A DNA stretch of 64,000 nt from Bifidobacterium merycicum DSM 6492 (GTDB taxonomy: Bacteria > Actinomycetota > Actinomycetes > Actinomycetales > Bifidobacteriaceae), in assembly GCF_900129045.1 (NCBI RefSeq), contig NZ_FQTX01000001.1:124001-188000 (forward strand), given 5' to 3'. The notes under the pieces are model-generated. The model saw only the letters and a program-made list of their open reading frames with translations, was not told the origin of the DNA and did not search any database. Of this stretch, positions 8,454-17,353 are shown piece by piece (position 1 is the first letter of the stretch; the number at the start of each line of letters is the position of its first letter). Both the position numbers and the translations under genes were made by a program.

Positions 8454-9029
8454 ATGACTGCAAACCATACCGAATCCAATGCGGCGGGCACCAGAGGACC
8501 CGCATTCGACCAGCCGTACCCGAACATCTCCTTCAAGGAAGCATACGTACGCATGTTCAAGAAATGGCGTGTGTTCTCCGGGCGCGCGTCCCTCGCCGAA
8601 TACTGGTGGTCCGTGCTGTACATCTGGATGGTGAACGCCATATTCCTGGTGATGTACTTCTTCTACGAGAGCTTCGAATACGCGCTTGTGGGATGGCTGA
8701 TAGTCGTCATCATCCCGAAGCTCGCGCTCACCGTGCGCCGCTTGCATGACGCCGATATGCCAGGCTGGTGGGCTGCGTTGCCGTGGGTGGCCGGTCTTAC
8801 CGGCGGGTGGCTGACGGCTTCACCCGTCGCCAAGGTGATCATCGCGCTGGGCATCACTGACCCGGTGCAGTTTGCGGGGACCGCATTCAAAGGCGCGATA
8901 CAGCAGATTGGCGGCGGCTCGACCGCGGTGGTGATCATCGGTATACTGCTCATGGTCGTCGCGGTGGCCGGGCAAATCGCGCTGGGCTTGAGGCTGAGCA
9001 AGCCGGAAGGTGCGCGATGGGATAAGTAG
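8454..9029 (+). CDS. DUF805 family membrane protein
   Basis: Membrane protein of 191 residues. It has the DUF805 pattern: 'KWRVFSGRASLAEYWWSVLY' before the first helix, then helices around residues 60-95, and 'RRLHDADMPGWWAALP' between helices, a motif shared across the family ('RLHD...GWW'). Two more hydrophobic segments follow (about 110-135 and 155-180). The first 35 residues are polar and variable. ATG 8454 is preceded by AAAGAGG. Function of the family is unknown; members are found in many bacteria as inner-membrane proteins. It is followed by a strong hairpin shared with the convergent gene. Confidence 0.85.
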   Translation: MTANHTESNAAGTRGPAFDQPYPNISFKEAYVRMFKKWRVFSGRASLAEYWWSVLYIWMVNAIFLVMYFFYESFEYALVGWLIVVIIPKLALTVRRLHDADMPGWWAALPWVAGLTGGWLTASPVAKVIIALGITDPVQFAGTAFKGAIQQIGGGSTAVVIIGILLMVVAVAGQIALGLRLSKPEGARWDK

Positions 9030-9052
9030 TCGCGGGACCTTGCTGAACCAGA

Positions 9053-9092
9053 CATATGGGCGGTGCGGATGCAATTCCACACCGCCCATATG
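9053..9092. terminator. Bidirectional terminator-like hairpin
   Basis: Perfect 13-bp stem CATATGGGCGGTG/CACCGCCCATATG (9053-9065 with 9080-9092) between convergent genes. No T-run follows on either strand. Confidence 0.7.
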
Positions 9093-9124
9093 CGTACAGG
9101 CCGGTTGTGTCGGCAGGAGCGTTG

Positions 9125-9490
9125 TCAGTCGCCGACGATTGCGGAGACGATGCCCGAAACAATCGAAATGATGATGGACGCGAGCACCGACCACCAGAAT
9201 CCCCGCACGTTCACGCCCACGTCGAACAGGCTGATCGCCAGCCAGGAGGCGAGCCGCATGAACAGCCAGTTGATGATAAGCGACACGATGCCGAAACTTA
9301 GTACGGAGAACGGCAGCGCGATCATATGTACGACAGGTTTGATGGAGGCGTTGATCAACGCCATGAACAGGGCGAACGCGGCGATGCCCAGTACCGGCGG
9401 GTTGCCGACAACCTCCATGCCGGGGAGCAGCAGCACCGTCACGGCGACCGCGACGGTCATAACGAACCAACGAGTGATGAAATGATCCAT
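9125..9490 (-). CDS. Phage holin family (superfamily IV)-like small membrane protein
   Basis: A protein of about 121 residues made of four hydrophobic segments. The pattern 'ALFMALINASIKPVVHMIALPFSVLSFGIVSLIINWLFMRLASWL' matches the PF04020-type family annotated as phage holin/YvlD-like. Despite the name these proteins are common chromosomal genes with no proven holin role. ATG 9490 ('MDHFITRW') is preceded by a GGTGG; ATG 9499 and an upstream in-frame ATG at 9577 are alternatives, the latter giving an unlikely charged 29-residue extension. There are no phage genes nearby. Confidence 0.75.
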   Translation of the reverse strand: MDHFITRWFVMTVAVAVTVLLLPGMEVVGNPPVLGIAAFALFMALINASIKPVVHMIALPFSVLSFGIVSLIINWLFMRLASWLAISLFDVGVNVRGFWWSVLASIIISIVSGIVSAIVGD

Positions 9491-9585
9491 AGCCACCATC
9501 GTAGAACCGCGGGTGCGCCATTCGTCCCCATCATCGTGCGGGAATCGTGTGGGAATCCGGGGAATCCCACTGTTCACTGCTCGAT

Positions 9586-11442
9586 CTAGTCGATCAGACC
9601 CAGCACTGCGTCGACCACCGATTCGATGGTGAGACCATAACGCTCATCCAACTCATCCAACGGCACACGGTCGGTGAACTCCTTGACCGCGCCGAATGTC
9701 AGCACATGCGGCGCGACGGCACGCGGCAGGCGACGGTTGGCGCAATAGGTGGCGACCTTCTCTCCCCAGCCGCCCTCGCGCTGGCCGTCCTCAAGTGCGA
9801 CGATCAAACGATGGGAGCCCATGATGGCATCCAACGCCTCCCCATCCAACGAACCGAACTGACGCGGATCGACCACGGTCGCATCGAACGGCAACGCATC
9901 CGCCACCTGCAACGCCAACGGCAACATATTGCCCAACCCCAGAATCGCCACCTCGGAACCATGGCGTACGGCATGCCAGCGCAGCCAATCGGCACCGGTG
10001 ATTCCACGGCTTTCGCACGTCGCCCGATATACGCTTTGCGCATCCGCCGCGAGCACCGTCTCGCTGGGCACGCGAATCAGGATCGGGCCGGGATGCGCCG
10101 AACCGCGACGGGCCGGATCGGTGGCCCAATCAAGCATGCCGAGGAAATCGTAGCCGCTCGTAGGAGCCAAGCAGATCAGACCCGGGATATTACCGAACAT
10201 GGCGATGTCATATGCGCCGGAATGCGTGCTATCCGAACCGGACAGGCCGCTCAGGAACGACAGCAGCGTCACGGGCTGGCGATTCAACGCCATCTCCTGG
10301 AAGAACTGGTCGTAGGCGCGCTGGAAGAACGATGCCGTGGTCGCCACAACGGGTGTGCCGCCGGCCCGGGCGATGCCGGCGGCGAACGCCACCGCATGCG
10401 ATTCGGTGATGCCGGTATCCACGTAATGCGAGCCCGCACGTTCGCGGAATTCGCGCGTGATGCCGTTGGAGCCCGGTGTGGCGGGGGAGATGATGGTCAG
10501 TCCCGGCTCGGCTGCGAAACAGCGTTCCAGTGCGGCCATGGCAAGCTTGCCGTAATGCTTGCGCGGATCGTCCGGCTTGCCCAATGCGGCGTCCGGCGTC
10601 TGCCAATGCGAAGCCTCGCAACGCCCGGCATGCGGTTCGCTGCCGGACAGATCGCAATGATCCACCTCGTGGCGGTCATCGGCGGCGGGCAAGCCAAGCC
10701 CTTTGAGTGTGTGGATATGCACCACGACCGGATGGTCGATATCCTTCACCTCGGTGAATGCGTCGACCAGCGCTGCCACGTCATTGCCCTGCTCGACATA
10801 CCGGTAGTCAAGGCCGAACGCGTTGAAGATATTGGGCTGCGCAGTGCCGCCCGATTCGCGCAGACGGGCCAGCGGGCCATACATGCCGCCGAAATCCTCG
10901 GCGATCGACATTTCATTGTCGTTGAACACGATGATGAGGTTGCCTCCCTGCTCGGCAGCGTTGTTCAAGCCTTCGAACGCCACACCGGAACTGAGCGAGC
11001 CGTCGCCGATCACGGCGATGACGTTGTTGGTCTCGCCGCGGGCGTCACGCGCCTTCGCCAAGCCGCAGGCAAGGGAGATGGAGGTGCCGGTGTGGCCGAG
11101 CACGAACTGGTCATGCTCGCTTTCCTCCGGATTCGTGAAACCGGTGGTTTCACCGGCGCGGGCCGGATCGAGATAGGCCTGTGCGCGGCCGGTCAGCATC
11201 TTATGCACGTAGCTTTGATGCGACACATCGAACACGATGCGGTCGTTGGGGGAGTCGAAGACGCGGTGCAGGGCGACGGTGGCCTCCACCAAGCCGAGAT
11301 TGGAACCGATATGGCCGCCATGCCGGTGCCCGTAGTCGAGCAGCGTCGTACGGATCTCGGCGCACAGGTCGGGAAGCTGGTCGGCTCTCAGGGCCTTGAC
11401 ATCATCGGGTCCCGTGATACTTCGCAGCAGCCCGTCGTGCAT
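9586..11442 (-). CDS. dxs: 1-deoxy-D-xylulose-5-phosphate synthase
   Basis: Joins pyruvate and glyceraldehyde 3-phosphate, the first step of the MEP isoprenoid pathway, using thiamine diphosphate. The 618-residue protein shows the DXS N-terminal motif 'HGGHIGSNLGLVEATVALH' with the catalytic His. The cofactor-binding GDG...N motif is 'GDGSLSSGVAFEGLNNAAEQ...NDNEMS'. The pyrimidine-binding and transketolase C-terminal domains follow ('YVDTGITESHAVAFAAGIA'). ATG 11442 ('MHDGLLRSITG') is chosen because AAGGAG lies upstream; the longer in-frame ATG at 11460 lacks this. It is divergent from purE and monocistronic. Confidence 0.93.
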   Translation of the reverse strand: MHDGLLRSITGPDDVKALRADQLPDLCAEIRTTLLDYGHRHGGHIGSNLGLVEATVALHRVFDSPNDRIVFDVSHQSYVHKMLTGRAQAYLDPARAGETTGFTNPEESEHDQFVLGHTGTSISLACGLAKARDARGETNNVIAVIGDGSLSSGVAFEGLNNAAEQGGNLIIVFNDNEMSIAEDFGGMYGPLARLRESGGTAQPNIFNAFGLDYRYVEQGNDVAALVDAFTEVKDIDHPVVVHIHTLKGLGLPAADDRHEVDHCDLSGSEPHAGRCEASHWQTPDAALGKPDDPRKHYGKLAMAALERCFAAEPGLTIISPATPGSNGITREFRERAGSHYVDTGITESHAVAFAAGIARAGGTPVVATTASFFQRAYDQFFQEMALNRQPVTLLSFLSGLSGSDSTHSGAYDIAMFGNIPGLICLAPTSGYDFLGMLDWATDPARRGSAHPGPILIRVPSETVLAADAQSVYRATCESRGITGADWLRWHAVRHGSEVAILGLGNMLPLALQVADALPFDATVVDPRQFGSLDGEALDAIMGSHRLIVALEDGQREGGWGEKVATYCANRRLPRAVAPHVLTFGAVKEFTDRVPLDELDERYGLTIESVVDAVLGLID

Positions 11443-11590
11443 ATGTCCACTCCTTCTCACGATGCTTCGGTGTTCCTCACTCCAAATGGCACATCATACA
11501 GCCGCATGCCGCGCAGCGCCCGACTATTCCGCAAATGCTCCCAACTTCCCCCACATACGGGGGTGTGTTCCCAATGACTTGCGGCGAGGG

Positions 11591-11596
11591 TAGAGT
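11591..11596 (+). promoter_or_regulatory. Candidate -10 box for the purEK-fur operon
   Basis: TAGAGT lies 36 bases before the purE ATG at 11632, in the dxs-purE divergent region. A CCCCC/GGGGG inverted repeat lies further upstream (about 11548-11563). The -35 is not clear. Confidence 0.4.
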
Positions 11597-11631
11597 GAGA
11601 CCGTATTCTCAATAAACGGAGGTAAATGATA

Positions 11632-12129
11632 ATGAGCGAAAGCAAGCCCGAGGTTGCCGTGGTCATGGGCTCTTCCAGCGATTGGGAGACGATGAAGCAC
11701 GCCTGCGAGATCCTCGACCAGTTCGGCGTCCCCTATCACAAGCAGGTCATTTCCGCCCACCGCACGCCGGAACTGATGGGCGAATTCGCTCACGCCGCAC
11801 GCGGCAACGGTTTCAAGGTCATTATCGCGGGAGCGGGCGGCGCCGCCCACCTTCCCGGCATGATCGCCGCGCAGACCACGCTCCCCGTCATCGGTGTTCC
11901 GGTGCGCTCGCACGCCCTGTCCGGCTGGGATTCGCTGCTGTCCATCGTGCAGATGCCGGGTGGCATCCCCGTGGCCACCACCGCGGTCGGCAATTCCGGT
12001 GCCACGAACGCCGGCCTGCTCGCCGTCTCCATCCTGTCCACCACCGATGAGCGTCTCGCGCAGGCGCTGCAGGAATACCGTGATTCGTTGAAGGAGAAGG
12101 TGGCGGAATCCAATGCCCAGCTTGTCTGA
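11632..12129 (+). CDS. purE: N5-carboxyaminoimidazole ribonucleotide mutase PurE
   Basis: Converts N5-CAIR to CAIR in purine synthesis. The 165-residue protein has the class I PurE signature: '[10 protein letters not shown]' near the start, 'ISAHRTPE' and '[25 protein letters not shown]'. ATG 11632 is nine bases from a GGAGG; ATG 11626 is only three bases away and less likely. The 3' end overlaps purK by 17 bases, so the pair is translationally coupled. Confidence 0.95.
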   Translation: MSESKPEVAVVMGSSSDWETMKHACEILDQFGVPYHKQVISAHRTPELMGEFAHAARGNGFKVIIAGAGGAAHLPGMIAAQTTLPVIGVPVRSHALSGWDSLLSIVQMPGGIPVATTAVGNSGATNAGLLAVSILSTTDERLAQALQEYRDSLKEKVAESNAQLV

Positions 12130-13303
12130 AGAAACCAGCGGGCGCGTTGAGCGCCTGATGCCGGGTTCGACCATCGGCATCATCGGCGGTGGCCAGCTTG
12201 GCCGCATGATGGCGCTGTCCGCACGATACATGGGCTTCAAGGTCGGCGTGCTCGACCCGACCACCAACTGCCCGACCGCGCAGGTCGCCGACTTCCAGAT
12301 CACCGCGGAATACGATGACAGGACCGCCATCCACGATCTCGCCGTCAAGTCCGACGTGCTCACCTACGAGTTCGAGAACGTGGACGCCGATGCCATCGAT
12401 GAGGTGCGTGGCCTGGCCGCCGTCCCGCAGGGCACCGACCTGCTGCGCGTCACGCAGGATCGCGTGAACGAGAAACGCTTCATCAACGAACATGGCACGC
12501 CGACCGCGCCGTGGCGCGAAGTCAACGATTTCGACGAACTCGACGCCGCGCTGGACGAGATCCACTACCCGGCGGTGCTCAAAACCCGTTCCGGTGGCTA
12601 TGACGGCCACGGCCAGACCGTGCTCAGGTCCGACGCCGATCTGGAACAGGTTCGCGCGCGCGGCGACCGTGGCGGCGGTTTCCCGCCGAGCATCCTCGAA
12701 GGATTCGTGGATTTCGCGTTCGAGGCGAGCATCCTCGTGTCCGGCAACGGCAAGGATTTCGTCACGTTCCCGATCGTGCGCAACGAGCATCGCAACAACA
12801 TCCTGCACATGACCATCGCGCCCGCCGAGGTGAGCGAGGAAGTCGCCCGCAAGGCGCATGAGCTTGCGCTGCGTCTGGCCAAGGGCTTCGAACTCGCCGG
12901 CACGCTCGCCATCGAGCTGTTCATCACCAAGGATGACGAGGTGATCGTCAACGAACTCGCCCCGCGTCCGCATAATTCCGGGCATTACACCATCGAGGCC
13001 TGTTCGTTCGACCAGTTCGACGCGCATGTGCGCGGCATCGCAGGCTGGCCTCTGGAACAGCCGAAGCTGCTGAGCCCTGCCGTCATGGTCAACGTGCTCG
13101 GCCAGCATGTGGAGCCGACGCGCGCCCTGATCGCCACGCATCCCGAATGGAACGTGCACGATTACGGCAAGGCCGAGGTCCGTCACGATCGCAAGATGGG
13201 TCATATCACCGTGCTCACCGACGATACGGCCGCCACCGTCGAGGCGCTCGAGGAAACCGGGTGCTGGGCCGATCTCGATCCGCGAGCGACGGCCGAGGCG
13301 TGA
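12113..13303 (+). CDS. purK: 5-(carboxyamino)imidazole ribonucleotide synthase PurK
   Basis: ATP-grasp enzyme that makes N5-CAIR from AIR, ATP and bicarbonate, feeding PurE. The 396-residue protein has the N-terminal nucleotide-like fold '[21 protein letters not shown]', the ATP-grasp segment '[17 protein letters not shown]' and the metal/ATP site '[26 protein letters not shown]'. It overlaps purE at its start, and its stop overlaps the ATG of the Fur-family gene (TGATG), so the three genes form one operon. Confidence 0.95.
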   Translation: MPSLSEETSGRVERLMPGSTIGIIGGGQLGRMMALSARYMGFKVGVLDPTTNCPTAQVADFQITAEYDDRTAIHDLAVKSDVLTYEFENVDADAIDEVRGLAAVPQGTDLLRVTQDRVNEKRFINEHGTPTAPWREVNDFDELDAALDEIHYPAVLKTRSGGYDGHGQTVLRSDADLEQVRARGDRGGGFPPSILEGFVDFAFEASILVSGNGKDFVTFPIVRNEHRNNILHMTIAPAEVSEEVARKAHELALRLAKGFELAGTLAIELFITKDDEVIVNELAPRPHNSGHYTIEACSFDQFDAHVRGIAGWPLEQPKLLSPAVMVNVLGQHVEPTRALIATHPEWNVHDYGKAEVRHDRKMGHITVLTDDTAATVEALEETGCWADLDPRATAEA

Positions 13304-13719
13304 TGCCGGCGATGGTGGAACATATCGAACGGCAAACCAAACAGAAGGATGCGATCAGGAATCAGCTTGCGGGCTGCGAGGAGTTCCTCTCCGCGCAGGA
13401 TCTGCACCGCAGCCTGCAGGATTCCGGCATCCGCATCGGTCTGGCCACCGTCTACCGGCAGTTGAACTCCCTGGCCGAATCCGGCGCGGTGGACACGATC
13501 CGATTGGACGGCCAGCAGCTGTTCCGCCTATGCGGGGACGACGCGCACCATCACCACATGGTGTGCACCGGGTGCGGGCGTACCGTGGAGATCGAATCCC
13601 CGGGGGAGAGCTGGCTTCGCGGCATCGCGGAAAAGCACGGGTTCACCATCAAAAGCCACACCATCGAGGTGTTCGGCCTGTGCTCGGATTGCCGCAACAA
13701 GATGGAACACGGTGAATGA
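13303..13719 (+). CDS. Fur-family metal-responsive regulator (probably Zur)
   Basis: Transcription repressor of 138 residues. The N-terminal winged helix includes 'SAQDLHRSL' and 'IGLATVYRQLNSLAESG'. The metal-binding dimerisation half has the sensor cluster 'DDAHHHHMVCTGCG' and two CxxC pairs ('CTGC' and 'CSDC') for the structural zinc. The His-rich motif and absence of clear Fur-specific residues favour a zinc-uptake regulator, but that is inference. ATG 13303 overlaps the purK stop; ATG 13312 is a possible alternative. Co-transcription of a metalloregulator with purEK is odd and may simply reflect position. Confidence 0.85.
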   Translation: MPAMVEHIERQTKQKDAIRNQLAGCEEFLSAQDLHRSLQDSGIRIGLATVYRQLNSLAESGAVDTIRLDGQQLFRLCGDDAHHHHMVCTGCGRTVEIESPGESWLRGIAEKHGFTIKSHTIEVFGLCSDCRNKMEHGE

Positions 13720-13733
13720 ACTGTGGCTGATTC

Positions 13734-13764
13734 GCATGGGCGCTGGCGTGGTCGGCGCCCATGC
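13734..13764 (+). terminator. Terminator-like hairpin after the purEK-fur operon
   Basis: Perfect 10-bp stem GCATGGGCGC/GCGCCCATGC (13734-13743 with 13755-13764), 11-base loop, no T-run. Confidence 0.65.
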
Positions 13765-13876
13765 ACTACGCTGAGAGAACGCAAGAGAGAACAAGAAGAA
13801 AAGTCAAGAGATCCACTGCGACGCCGAGGCATGACGCGTTAATAGCTGAATATTCGATTCGAACGAAGAGAAGCGT

Positions 13877-15907
13877 ATGGAAAACCAAGAAGCGGAGATC
13901 ACATTGAAAAGCCCCAGGAAACCGTTCCCCGGCTGGTTGTACGGCATCCTGTTCGTCGTATTCGACGCCATCGGCGTGGGCGTGCTCGAATGGGGCGTCA
14001 CCGCGACGTCCCGCGTCAAACTGTCCAGCCCGACCATCGGTTGGGGTTTCGTCACCAAGATGTGGACGGATTTGAATTTCGTCGCCGTGCTGAACCTGCT
14101 GATCTGCGGCATCGTCTACCTGATCCTGCTCATGATCTGCAACCGGTTCTGGGTCGCCACGCCGATATATCTGGCGATCGCGATCATCATCGCGGTCATC
14201 GAACATTTCAAGATCGTCATCCGCTATGAAGCGGTGCTTCCCTCCGATCTGAGCTTCCTGAAATCCGATACGGGCAATCTCATGAGCTTCATGCCGGCAG
14301 GCGCGCACTGGGTGATTCTCGGCGCGGCCGCCGGGTTCCTCGTCCTGCTTGGCCTGTGCCTGTACCTCAACCGCATCGACGGCCGTCATGGTCGCATGTT
14401 CCGCTCCTCCGACCGTCGCACGGGTCTGGTGAACGCTTCGGCCCGCATCCTGCTGGTGATCCTCCCCGCCGGTTTCCTCGGCGCATACGCCATGCAGGCC
14501 GGAACCGTGGGATCCTGGGCCAACAACTTCAACCTCGCCATGGGCGATCAGGTATCCATGTGGGATTCCGTGTATGACGCGCAGCGCAACGGCCCGATTG
14601 TCTCCTTCCTGCGCCAGCTCAACCCGAAGGTGATGGAGAAGCCCGCAGACTACTCCGAAGCGACGATGAAGAAGGTCGCCGAGCGGTACAGCAAGGACGC
14701 CGACACCATCAACGCCAAGCGCAGCGCCAATCTGAACGATTCGACCGTGGTGTACATCCTGTCCGAATCCTTCTCCGACCCGAGCCGAGTGCCGGGCCTG
14801 AAGGTCAACAAGGATTCCATGCCGAACATCCGCAAGATCAAGGAGCATACGACCTCCGGCTACATGCTGTCGTCCGGGTACGGCGGCGGCACCGCCAACC
14901 TCGAATACATGGGATTGACGGGCATGAGCATGGCCAACTTCGACTCCTCGCTGTCCAGCCCCTACCAGCAGTTGGTGCCGGGGCAGCATTGGACGCCGAC
15001 GATCAACCAGCTGTGGGGGGCGCCGAAGAACTCCATCGGCGTGCACCCGTACGAGTCCTCGATGTATTCGCGTGCCACCAACTACAAGAAGTTCGGCTTC
15101 TCGCACTTCTACACGCTGACCGGCCCGGACATCATCTCCCATCAGGACAAGCTGGGTACCAGCCCGTACGTCTCCGACGCCTCCGCATATGAGAGCACGT
15201 TGGAGGAGCTGCGCAAGACCAAGGGCAGCCAGTTCATCCAGCTCATCACCATGCAGAACCACATGCCGTACCACGATTGGTACCCGAACAACGAGTTCAC
15301 TGCCGAATCCACCACGGGAACCCCGCTGGGCAAGAATGAGAAGGAATCGATCCAGACCTATCAGAAGGGCGCCGCGATCACCGACAAGGAGACGGAGAAG
15401 TTCCTCAACCAGCTCGACAAGATCGACAAGCCCATCACCGTGGTCTTCTACGGCGACCACCTGCCGGGCATCTATTCGACGGCCAGCGAGGATGAGAACA
15501 ATTCGCTCGCGCTGCATCTGACCGACTACTTCATCTGGTCGAACAAGGCGTCCTCGTCCCAGGGCAACAAGGTGGAGAACAGCGAATACACGTCGCCGAA
15601 CTTCTTCATGGCGCAAGCCGCCGAGCATATGAACGCCAAGGTGTCGCCGTTCATCGCGTTCCTGACCGAAATGCATGGGAAGATCTCCGCCATGGAGCCT
15701 CCGGTGGTCAACAAGATCCAGGGCTGGCAGCGCATCCCCGAAGGCCAGAGCCTGTACTTGAACGCGTCGGGCAAGCCGATGGTCGAAAGCGATTTCGACA
15801 AGGAGACCCAGCAGTTGGTCGACGACTACAAGCTGATCCAGTACGACATCACCGCTGGCAGCAACTATCTGAAGGATCTGGGATTCATGGACCTGCCGAA
15901 GCGGTAA
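13877..15907 (+). CDS. LTA synthase family glycerol-phosphate transferase (sulfatase fold)
   Basis: Membrane enzyme of 676 residues of the LtaS type, which polymerises glycerol phosphate from phosphatidylglycerol on the outer face of the membrane. Five or more transmembrane segments fill residues 15-215. The extracellular sulfatase-like domain follows: metal-binding Glu at about 297 ('LSESFSD'), catalytic Thr at about 339 in 'GYGGGTANLEYMGLTG', and 'FYGDHLPGIYS' with D527 and H528. All key residues are present. A paralogue with the same layout is at 33271-35856. Whether this copy is the initiating primase or the polymerase cannot be told. Confidence 0.9.
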   Translation: MENQEAEITLKSPRKPFPGWLYGILFVVFDAIGVGVLEWGVTATSRVKLSSPTIGWGFVTKMWTDLNFVAVLNLLICGIVYLILLMICNRFWVATPIYLAIAIIIAVIEHFKIVIRYEAVLPSDLSFLKSDTGNLMSFMPAGAHWVILGAAAGFLVLLGLCLYLNRIDGRHGRMFRSSDRRTGLVNASARILLVILPAGFLGAYAMQAGTVGSWANNFNLAMGDQVSMWDSVYDAQRNGPIVSFLRQLNPKVMEKPADYSEATMKKVAERYSKDADTINAKRSANLNDSTVVYILSESFSDPSRVPGLKVNKDSMPNIRKIKEHTTSGYMLSSGYGGGTANLEYMGLTGMSMANFDSSLSSPYQQLVPGQHWTPTINQLWGAPKNSIGVHPYESSMYSRATNYKKFGFSHFYTLTGPDIISHQDKLGTSPYVSDASAYESTLEELRKTKGSQFIQLITMQNHMPYHDWYPNNEFTAESTTGTPLGKNEKESIQTYQKGAAITDKETEKFLNQLDKIDKPITVVFYGDHLPGIYSTASEDENNSLALHLTDYFIWSNKASSSQGNKVENSEYTSPNFFMAQAAEHMNAKVSPFIAFLTEMHGKISAMEPPVVNKIQGWQRIPEGQSLYLNASGKPMVESDFDKETQQLVDDYKLIQYDITAGSNYLKDLGFMDLPKR

Positions 15908-15926
15908 CGCGACGGAATCCTGATCG

Positions 15927-15973
15927 TGCGCGGCTCTTCCCGTCGACTTCCAAAAGTCGGGGAGGTCCGCGCA
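15927..15973 (+). terminator. Imperfect hairpin after the first LtaS gene
   Basis: Outer stem TGCGCGG/CCGCGCA (15927-15933 with 15967-15973) encloses an inner stem GACTT-CCAA-AAGTC. No T-run. Confidence 0.5.
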
Positions 15974-16002
15974 TGTGCGTCGAATGCCGGACTGTCAACG
16001 GG

Positions 16003-16016
16003 TTAATCGTTTTATC
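16003..16016 (+). promoter_or_regulatory. Possible LacI-family operator half-site upstream of the LacI gene
   Basis: TTAATCGTTTTATC contains CGTTTTATC, identical to one half of the perfect palindrome in front of the nucleoside operon at 36025-36042. The left half is degenerate. The position, about 110 bases upstream of the regulator, would suit autoregulation. Confidence 0.35.
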
Positions 16017-16123
16017 GGCGGTATGCTGGTGGGAAAAGGAGCGTCCGGCAGTGTGGTCTCGGCGATGGGAACGAACCCGAGACCCGTCGACGCATGACGA
16101 GCGGTTTCGGAAAGGGGCGGATC

Positions 16124-17200
16124 ATGGCGGTCAGGGTCACGTTGAAGGATGTCGCGGCGGCTGCCGGGGTGTCGCCGGCGACGGTGTCGTTGGTGCTTAA
16201 CGGCAAGCCGGTGCGAATCTCGGACAAGCGGCGCGAACGCATCCTGCATGTCGCCTCGACGATGCACTACCGTCCCAACCAGTCGGCCCGTACGCTGGTC
16301 ACCCGCCGTTCGAATATGGTGGGGCTTGTGGTCCCCGACATCGAGAACATGTTCTTCTCGTCGTTGTTCAAGACATTGGAGGATGTGGCCATCCGCGACG
16401 GGTATTCGTTGATCGTGGCCAACAGCGACGATTCGCGGGAACGTGAGCATGCGCTGATCACAGGCGTGGCCGCACGCGGCGTTGATGGCCTGTTCCTGGT
16501 GCCGGCGTTGGAATCATGCGCGGATGGGGAGGCGTTGCGCCGGGACGTGGAGGAATGCCCGTGCCCGGTGGTGTTCGTGGATCGCCTGGTGGATGCCGGA
16601 TACTGCGACGGCGTGGGGGTGGATAATGCGGAAGGCGGACGTCTTGCCGCCGAGGCGCTGCTCGCATCCCTGGGCATGGATGCCGACGGCAAGCCGATTT
16701 CCCGTTCCGCGCGGACCGGCGGGGCCGGGGGAGTGCGGCCGGGGCGTATCGGCTGCGTGTGCGTCGAGCGCCCGGACGGCTTGGCGGATCATAGACTCCA
16801 CGGCTTCGTCGAGGCGTTGGGGCGGGCCGGCGTAACGCTTGATGACGACTGCGTGGCGATGGGCGACTACCGGTATTCCAGCGGTTATGATGCCGCTGAT
16901 CGACTGTTGGATGCCGGTGTGACGGCGGTGTTCTGTGCAAACGACCTGATGGCGATGGGCTTGCGCAAGCGGGTGGAGGAGCGCGGTCTGCGCGTGCCCG
17001 AGGATGTGTCGATTGTGGGGTATGACGATATTCTGGCGCGGTTCGGTCTGTCGAACGATCTCACCACGATCTCGCAGAATGTGGATACGCTGGCCACGGA
17101 ATGCTGGGCCGTGCTCAAACGGCGGTTCGCCGATCCGCATGCGCCGCTGCATGTCGGCATGATCACGCCGCATCTGGTTTTGCGTTCGACGGTGCGCTGA
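16124..17200 (+). CDS. LacI-family transcriptional regulator
   Basis: Sugar-responsive repressor of 358 residues. The N-terminal LacI helix-turn-helix is 'VTLKDVAAAAGVSPATVSLVLNG', followed by the hinge region. The periplasmic-binding-protein-like core starts 'NMVGLVVPDIENMFFSSLFKTLEDVA' and contains 'AVFCANDLMAMGLRKRVEERGLRVPEDVSIVGYDDI'. ATG 16124 is preceded by AAAGGGG; ATG 16094 is less likely. No carbohydrate gene is adjacent: a GH25 lysozyme gene follows and an LtaS gene precedes. A shared CGTTTTATC half-site links it tentatively to the nucleoside/ribose operon at 36 kb. The effector is unknown. Confidence 0.9.
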   Translation: MAVRVTLKDVAAAAGVSPATVSLVLNGKPVRISDKRRERILHVASTMHYRPNQSARTLVTRRSNMVGLVVPDIENMFFSSLFKTLEDVAIRDGYSLIVANSDDSREREHALITGVAARGVDGLFLVPALESCADGEALRRDVEECPCPVVFVDRLVDAGYCDGVGVDNAEGGRLAAEALLASLGMDADGKPISRSARTGGAGGVRPGRIGCVCVERPDGLADHRLHGFVEALGRAGVTLDDDCVAMGDYRYSSGYDAADRLLDAGVTAVFCANDLMAMGLRKRVEERGLRVPEDVSIVGYDDILARFGLSNDLTTISQNVDTLATECWAVLKRRFADPHAPLHVGMITPHLVLRSTVR

Positions 17201-17353
17201 GTTCCAGAGGCCTTTAGTGTCAAGGCTCCGTGAATGATAACGATTTCGCGCAAGGCGCTGATTGGCTGAGGTTGCTAATACAGTATGTAACGCATACAAG
17301 GCTTTACACTGATTCGCGGAGACCTGAGACTACTTGAAAGAGGCTAACGGATA

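Noticed and set aside
9125-9490. Prophage signature from the holin-like gene
   Set aside because: Holin-family IV proteins are common chromosomal genes and no other phage gene is near.
9547-11577. 676-residue open frame opposite dxs
   Set aside because: Shadow frame; DXS motifs on the minus strand are unambiguous.
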